From the NCBI GenBank assembly GCA_937924555.1, contig CALDSN010000062.1, forward strand, positions 1 through 19,859: DNA of 19,859 bases. Direction: 5' to 3'. Under the pieces are notes generated by a model, which ran no database searches, had not been told where the DNA came from, and saw nothing but the letters and a program-made list of their open reading frames with translations. Made by a program: the position numbers and the translations under genes. The stretch is from an uncultured bacterium. Its GTDB lineage: Bacteria; Cloacimonadota; Cloacimonadia; Cloacimonadales; Cloacimonadaceae. Every line of letters starts with the position of its first letter. Within the stretch, counting starts at the first letter, position 1. Positions 15,607 to 19,859 of the stretch are shown piece after piece.

Positions 15607-18600
15607 ATGCATAATGAAAAGATTCATCTGGAGCGTATCAAACGCTTTGTAGCAAGGCAGAAGGAAGCGGTTTATACCATTCTTGAGCCGCTTAAGGTGC
15701 AGTATATAAAGGCGGATGAGCCCATTCCTTATTCTGCTTTAGGCTCTGCCGTCTGGCAGGACATCACCTTGGGTGACGCATGGAACAAGGTGTGGGGTTC
15801 TGCGTGGTTCAAAGTTTCGGGAAAGCTTAGCGATGCATATGCTAAGGATGAGCAAGGCTTGTTCTTCGACTGTGAGGGAGAAGCCTGCGTGATGATTGAT
15901 GGAACGCCCTATCAGGGGCTTACCCCCAAGGTGGATTGGTATCACAACGCTGCCAAGCATTATGTGCCCCTGAGTGGATTTGCCGATGAACAGGGCTGCT
16001 TTGAGCTATGCATCGAAGCTGCAGCGAATGACCTGTTTGGTGCGGGGAAAGACATATACCACCTTTCTCATTGCTCCCTGTGCATCTTCGATGCCAAGCA
16101 ATACCGGTTTGCCATTGATGTGGAACTGCTGTTGGATTTGGCAACTTCCCTGCCCGAAAAAACTGTGCGCAGAGCCAAGATAATCTATGGGCTAAATGAG
16201 ATATGCAATGTATTTGCCACCCAAGCGGAGAGGGCGAAGGAGATTGCCAAGGAGCTTTTGGCGAAACCTGCCAATGCAAGCGCACTAAAGGCGTACAGCG
16301 TGGGGCATGCGCACCTGGATTTGGCATGGCTGTGGCACATCGGAGAAAGCAGACGCAAGGGAGGACGCACCTTTGCCAATGCCCTGAGGCTGCTGGAGCA
16401 ATACCCCGGCTATGTCTTCGGTGCATCTCAAGCCCAACTCTACCAATGGATAAAGGATGATTACCCTCAGCTTTATACACAGGTTCAAGAAGCTGTGAAG
16501 CGGGGACGATGGGAGGTGCAAGGTGCCTCCTGGGTGGAGTTTGACACCAACCTCACGGGAGGGGAATCCATCATCCGCCAGTTCCGCTATGGCAGAGCTT
16601 ATTTTGCCGAGGAGTTTGGCATAACTCCGCATTGTCTGTGGTTACCGGATTGCTTTGGTTTCTCCGGTAACCTGCCTCAGTTAATGCAGGGCTGCGGAGT
16701 GGATTACTTTGTTACCCAAAAGCTCTCCTGGAACGAGAGCAACACCTTCGACAAACATCTCTTTATCTGGCAAGGCATCGATGGTAGTGAGGTGCGCGCT
16801 CATCAGCTACCTACAAACGACTATAACTTTTCCAACAATCCCTCTGCTTTCCTTGCCACCGAGACCAGATTCACTCAGGCGGAAGTGGCAGATGCCTACT
16901 TAAACCTCTATGGCATTGGCGATGGAGGGGGAGGTCCCACCAAGAACCATATTGAGTATGGCTTACGGCAGCAGGATTTGGAGGGGAGCAGCAAGTTTCT
17001 CTTTGCCAAGGCAGAGGATTTCTTTGCCGAATATGCCAAGATACCTGCTGAGAAGCTCCCCAAATGCTATACGGAGCTGTATCTGGAGTTCCACCGCGGT
17101 ACATACACTACCCAAGCGGTGATGAAGAATGATAACTGCATAAGCGAAAAGCTCTTGGCTGCCGCAGAGTGGATTTCCGCCCTGGCAAACCTCCACCATG
17201 GCAGGCAGCAGTATCCTGCAGAACTGCATCCTATTTGGAAGGACACACTGCTTCTGCAGTTCCACGACATCCTTCCCGGCTCGTCCATCACCCGCGTGTA
17301 TAAAGAGTCTCACGAACTAAGCAGCAGTAACCATGCCAAGCTGCGGGAGTTTACCGCCGGGCTACTCACCACGGATAACCAAGAAGACAGCTATAGCATC
17401 TTTAATCCCTGCTCTGCGGAACTGTACACCTGGCTTGGTTTCCCTCTGCAGCACCGGGGGAGAGCCGCTTTCTTAAGCGGAGCTGAGGTCAGTTACATCA
17501 TGGAAAGCGAGCAGGAAATACGGCTGTTGCTGCATCTGAAGCCTTTCAGCAAATCCGAACTGGTCTTTGATGCCAAGCTAAGCCCTATTATGCATGACAT
17601 ACAGGAACTTAGTAGAGATGGTGAATGCTATGTGCTCTCCGGCAGTCGCCTCTGTGTAAACATAAGCGCCAGAGGCAGCATAACCAGCATCATACGAGAT
17701 GGACATGAATTCCTGAGCGGGGAATCCAACCTCATTCAATTGTGGGAGGATGAGCCAAACAACTGGGGTGCTTGGGACATCAACCACTTCTACCGGGAGA
17801 CCACCCCGCAACAATGTGAAAGTGCAGAGTTGCTGGAAGCATACAGCCTCGGTGATTACCACTGCATTGTGCAAGCCTTCTCCCTCGGTAACTCCCGCAT
17901 CAAACAGACCATAGAGCTGATGCCCGGAGCTTGTCATGTACTGGTGCACCACGAAGTGGATTGGCAAGAACGGCACAAAATGCTTAGGGTTGCCTTCAAT
18001 AGCACTATCTTCTCCCAACAGGTGGAGTGCGGAGTGCAGATGGGCAATATCAGCCGTAGCTCCCGTCCCAAGAATGCCTGGGATGCTGCCCGTTTCGATT
18101 TCCCTGCCCAAGGCTATGTAGCGGCTTGCGAAGCCAATCGTTGCTGTGCCATCCTCTCAGCCGCCAAATACGGCTTTTCCGCCATTGAGAACCGCCTGGA
18201 GCTTGCTCTGCTTCGCAGCCCTGCCGATGTGGATCCCCTTGCCGATATAGGTGCGCAAAGCTACAGCTATGGCTTCTTCTGCGATAATGTTGCTTTTGCG
18301 GATGCCCATCTTGCGGAACTGGCACAAGGAATTGAAGCACAGCCCATCTATTGCACAGGCATTTCCCCCTTGTCCCCCATGGATATTCAGCTTGGCTTTG
18401 ATAATCTGGTGCTTGGCTGGGTGAAACCTGCCGACCGCGGTAATGCCATAATCCTGCGCTACTACGAAGCTGTGGGCAGGCATTGTCAGGAACTGCTACT
18501 CACCTCCATTCCCGTGAAGGCAATCCACAAATGCAATCTACTGGAAGAGCCGCAACAGGAGCTATATAACATGCAGCAGATAAGTATAAAACCATTCGAG

Positions 18601-18648
18601 ATTCTTACTCTCCGCCTGGAGTTTGGTGATGATCCCCCTTCCCCATGA
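15607..18648 (+). CDS. Cytoplasmic GH38 alpha-mannosidase
   Basis: This encodes 1013 residues, a normal full length for bacterial GH38 alpha-mannosidases, which release alpha-linked mannose with retention of configuration and need a metal ion, usually zinc. The catalytic domain starts near 229 with SVGHAHLDLAWLWH: His236 and Asp238 are the expected metal ligands. The nucleophile is Asp348 in LWLPDCFGFSGNLPQ. GDGGGGPT (439-444 region), LEFHRGTYTTQ (493-503) and QFHDILPGSS (551-560, with metal-ligand His553) complete the family pattern. Residues 1-220 form the N-terminal beta domain and 620-1013 the C-terminal beta-sandwich. There is no signal peptide, so it acts in the cytoplasm on imported sugar. 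A GGAG site 6 nt before ATG 15607 and direct abutment with the permease stop indicate one operon. The linkage preference cannot be told from sequence. Confidence 0.94.
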   Translation: MHNEKIHLERIKRFVARQKEAVYTILEPLKVQYIKADEPIPYSALGSAVWQDITLGDAWNKVWGSAWFKVSGKLSDAYAKDEQGLFFDCEGEACVMIDGTPYQGLTPKVDWYHNAAKHYVPLSGFADEQGCFELCIEAAANDLFGAGKDIYHLSHCSLCIFDAKQYRFAIDVELLLDLATSLPEKTVRRAKIIYGLNEICNVFATQAERAKEIAKELLAKPANASALKAYSVGHAHLDLAWLWHIGESRRKGGRTFANALRLLEQYPGYVFGASQAQLYQWIKDDYPQLYTQVQEAVKRGRWEVQGASWVEFDTNLTGGESIIRQFRYGRAYFAEEFGITPHCLWLPDCFGFSGNLPQLMQGCGVDYFVTQKLSWNESNTFDKHLFIWQGIDGSEVRAHQLPTNDYNFSNNPSAFLATETRFTQAEVADAYLNLYGIGDGGGGPTKNHIEYGLRQQDLEGSSKFLFAKAEDFFAEYAKIPAEKLPKCYTELYLEFHRGTYTTQAVMKNDNCISEKLLAAAEWISALANLHHGRQQYPAELHPIWKDTLLLQFHDILPGSSITRVYKESHELSSSNHAKLREFTAGLLTTDNQEDSYSIFNPCSAELYTWLGFPLQHRGRAAFLSGAEVSYIMESEQEIRLLLHLKPFSKSELVFDAKLSPIMHDIQELSRDGECYVLSGSRLCVNISARGSITSIIRDGHEFLSGESNLIQLWEDEPNNWGAWDINHFYRETTPQQCESAELLEAYSLGDYHCIVQAFSLGNSRIKQTIELMPGACHVLVHHEVDWQERHKMLRVAFNSTIFSQQVECGVQMGNISRSSRPKNAWDAARFDFPAQGYVAACEANRCCAILSAAKYGFSAIENRLELALLRSPADVDPLADIGAQSYSYGFFCDNVAFADAHLAELAQGIEAQPIYCTGISPLSPMDIQLGFDNLVLGWVKPADRGNAIILRYYEAVGRHCQELLLTSIPVKAIHKCNLLEEPQQELYNMQQISIKPFEILTLRLEFGDDPPSP
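18618..18621 (+). promoter_or_regulatory. Ribosome binding site deciding the GH20 start
   Basis: GGAG lies inside the end of the mannosidase gene, 7 nt before ATG 18629. Three possible starts follow one another (TTG 18623, GTG 18626, ATG 18629); spacing and codon favour the ATG. Confidence 0.6.
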
Positions 18649-19817
18649 TATCCGCTTGCGGGAGGACACTTTTCTGCTGCCCAGGAGCATTTCCCTTCTA
18701 GCTCCTCAGGATGATGCAATCCCCGCCGAAAGTGTAGCCCTTTTTGTGGCAAGCTATGCAGAGTATTGTGCAGAGCGTTGCATAGCCCCAGGGGATTTGA
18801 TTCTGAGGATAAACCCCATGCAGCGCATCCCGGCAAGCCACAAAGATATGTATCTCATTAGCATCGAACCTGGCGAGATATGCATCTCCGCCAAGAGCCG
18901 GAACGGCTTCCGCTATGCCCTAAACACCCTGAAACAGCTTGTTTATACCTCCCTCACCAAGCAAAATGGCAACATTAACTGTGGGATTATTGTGGACTAC
19001 CCGTCGCAGGACTACCGTGGCTTACATTTGGATGAAAGCCGCCACTTCTTTGGTAAACAGACCGTGATGAGCCTGCTGGAATACATGGCAGAGCTAAAAC
19101 TGAACACGCTGCATTGGCACCTTAGCGATGACCAAGGATGGCGGGTGGAGAGCACACTGTTTCCCCGTTTGCAAGAAATATCCGCATGGCGAAAAGAACC
19201 TGATGGCAGTCCTTACGGCGGCTTTTACACCCAAGATGACATTCGTAGTATTGTCTCTTTTGCAGGAACTCTCGGGATAGAGGTGATCCCGGAGTTCGAC
19301 TTCCCGGGGCATACTCTTGCTCTTCTGGCGGCATATCCTGAGCTCTCTTGCAGAGAGGGCAGCTATCAAACAGCCAACACCTGGGGGATATTTGAGGATA
19401 TCCTCTGTGTGGGCAAGGACAACACTCTCGGCTTCCTGAAAAAGCTGATAAGCGAATATGCAGAGTTGTTCCCAAGCGCATACTTCCACATCGGTGGGGA
19501 TGAAGCCCCCAAAACCCGCTGGCAGCAGTGCCCCCATTGCCGTGCCAAAAAGCAGGAACTGAATCTGCCAAGTTACGAAGCCCTGCAAGGATGGTTCACC
19601 AATCAACTGGTATGCCATTTACAGGGTTTGGGTAAACAAACTATTGCCTGGGATGAGGTGCTGGATTCCCCCGTGGATAGCTCCGTGATTGCCATGCTGT
19701 GGCGGGGAGATGCCAAACACAGCGCAGGTCTTGCCAAAGCTAACGGCAATCGCTACATTCTTTGCCCCAACAGCATTTGCTATCTGGATTGGAAGGCGGG
19801 TAAAGACCTCCCCGGTG
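18629..19817 (+). CDS. GH20 beta-N-acetylhexosaminidase, 3'-truncated by adapter sequence
   Basis: This encodes about 396 genuine residues of a GH20 enzyme, which removes terminal GlcNAc or GalNAc by substrate-assisted catalysis. Counting from ATG 18629: a small N-terminal GH20b-type domain (about 1-120), then the catalytic barrel opening with DYRGLHLDESRHFF (128-141) and LNTLHWHLSDDQGWR (158-172), EFDFPGH (222-228), and the catalytic Asp291-Glu292 pair in HIGGDEAPKTRW. The Asp orients the acetamido group and the Glu is the acid/base. There is no signal peptide, so it is cytoplasmic like the mannosidase it overlaps by 20 bp. The open frame continues to 19852, but everything from 19818 is sequencing adapter; the residues after LPG are artificial. 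The real C-terminal part, including the end of the barrel, is missing. Related enzymes are usually 500-770 residues. Confidence 0.93.
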
Positions 19818-19859
19818 AGATCGGAAGAGCGTCGTGGAGGGAAAGAGTGTAGAGCTCGG
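19818..19859 (+). other. Illumina TruSeq adapter contamination at the contig end
   Basis: The last 42 bases begin with AGATCGGAAGAGC and match the reverse complement of the TruSeq universal adapter along their whole length, with two T-to-G differences (19837 and 19854). Translated in the GH20 frame they give IGRASWRERV, a peptide known as a read-through artefact in databases. This is not biological sequence and should be trimmed. Confidence 0.97.

Noticed and set aside
15920..18111. Minus-strand open frames of 177-186 codons opposite the mannosidase gene
   Set aside because: The plus strand encodes a complete GH38 enzyme with all catalytic motifs; the opposite frames are low-complexity shadows rich in Cys, His and Ser.

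Overview
The window looks like one metagenomic contig from a Gram-negative, outer-membrane-bearing bacterium. Candidatus Cloacimonadota is my best guess and a Bacteroidota-like relative the alternative; this is a judgement from protein style, not a phylogenetic result. The clues are several outer-membrane beta-barrels, large secreted modular proteins with lamin-tail and Fn3-like modules, a type IX-secretion-like C-terminal sorting tail, and densely packed genes joined by short overlaps. There is no rRNA, tRNA, CRISPR array, insertion sequence or phage gene that I can see, and no gene-free stretch longer than about 265 bp. LAYOUT: (1) 1-2227, plus strand: the 3' part of one predicted beta-barrel gene overlapping a second one. 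(2) 2233-7424, minus strand: a CotH-kinase/lamin-tail protein with a sorting tail, followed by a second secreted multi-domain protein; these converge on region 1. (3) 7664-9656, minus strand: a tightly coupled three-gene operon encoding a PTS EIIA-type phosphoacceptor, a CPA2-type cation:proton antiporter and a small PII/ferredoxin-like protein. (4) 9657-9920: an intergenic region with two pairs of roughly 10-bp repeats in opposite orientation. (5) 9921-11078, minus strand: an Omp85/D15-type barrel protein without POTRA domains. (6) About 11294 to the end, plus strand: a translationally coupled glycan-uptake operon. It encodes a solute-binding protein fused to a MalF-type permease, a MalG-type permease with a very large periplasmic insertion, a GH38 alpha-mannosidase and a GH20 beta-N-acetylhexosaminidase. 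HOW IT WORKS TOGETHER: In region 6 neither glycosidase has a signal peptide. The simplest reading is ABC import of a mannose- and HexNAc-containing oligosaccharide (for example an N-glycan fragment) followed by cytoplasmic exo-hydrolysis. No ATP-binding subunit lies in the window. The unusual point is the transporter: the binding protein is covalently part of one permease subunit, and the other permease carries about 370 extra periplasmic residues with three copies of an LN-x-x-W-x-(S/T)-(S/Y/F) type motif. This is the best candidate here for an undescribed variant system. CAUTION: the last 42 bases (19818-19859) are Illumina TruSeq adapter with two mismatches, so the GH20 gene is truncated there and its apparent C-terminus is artificial.
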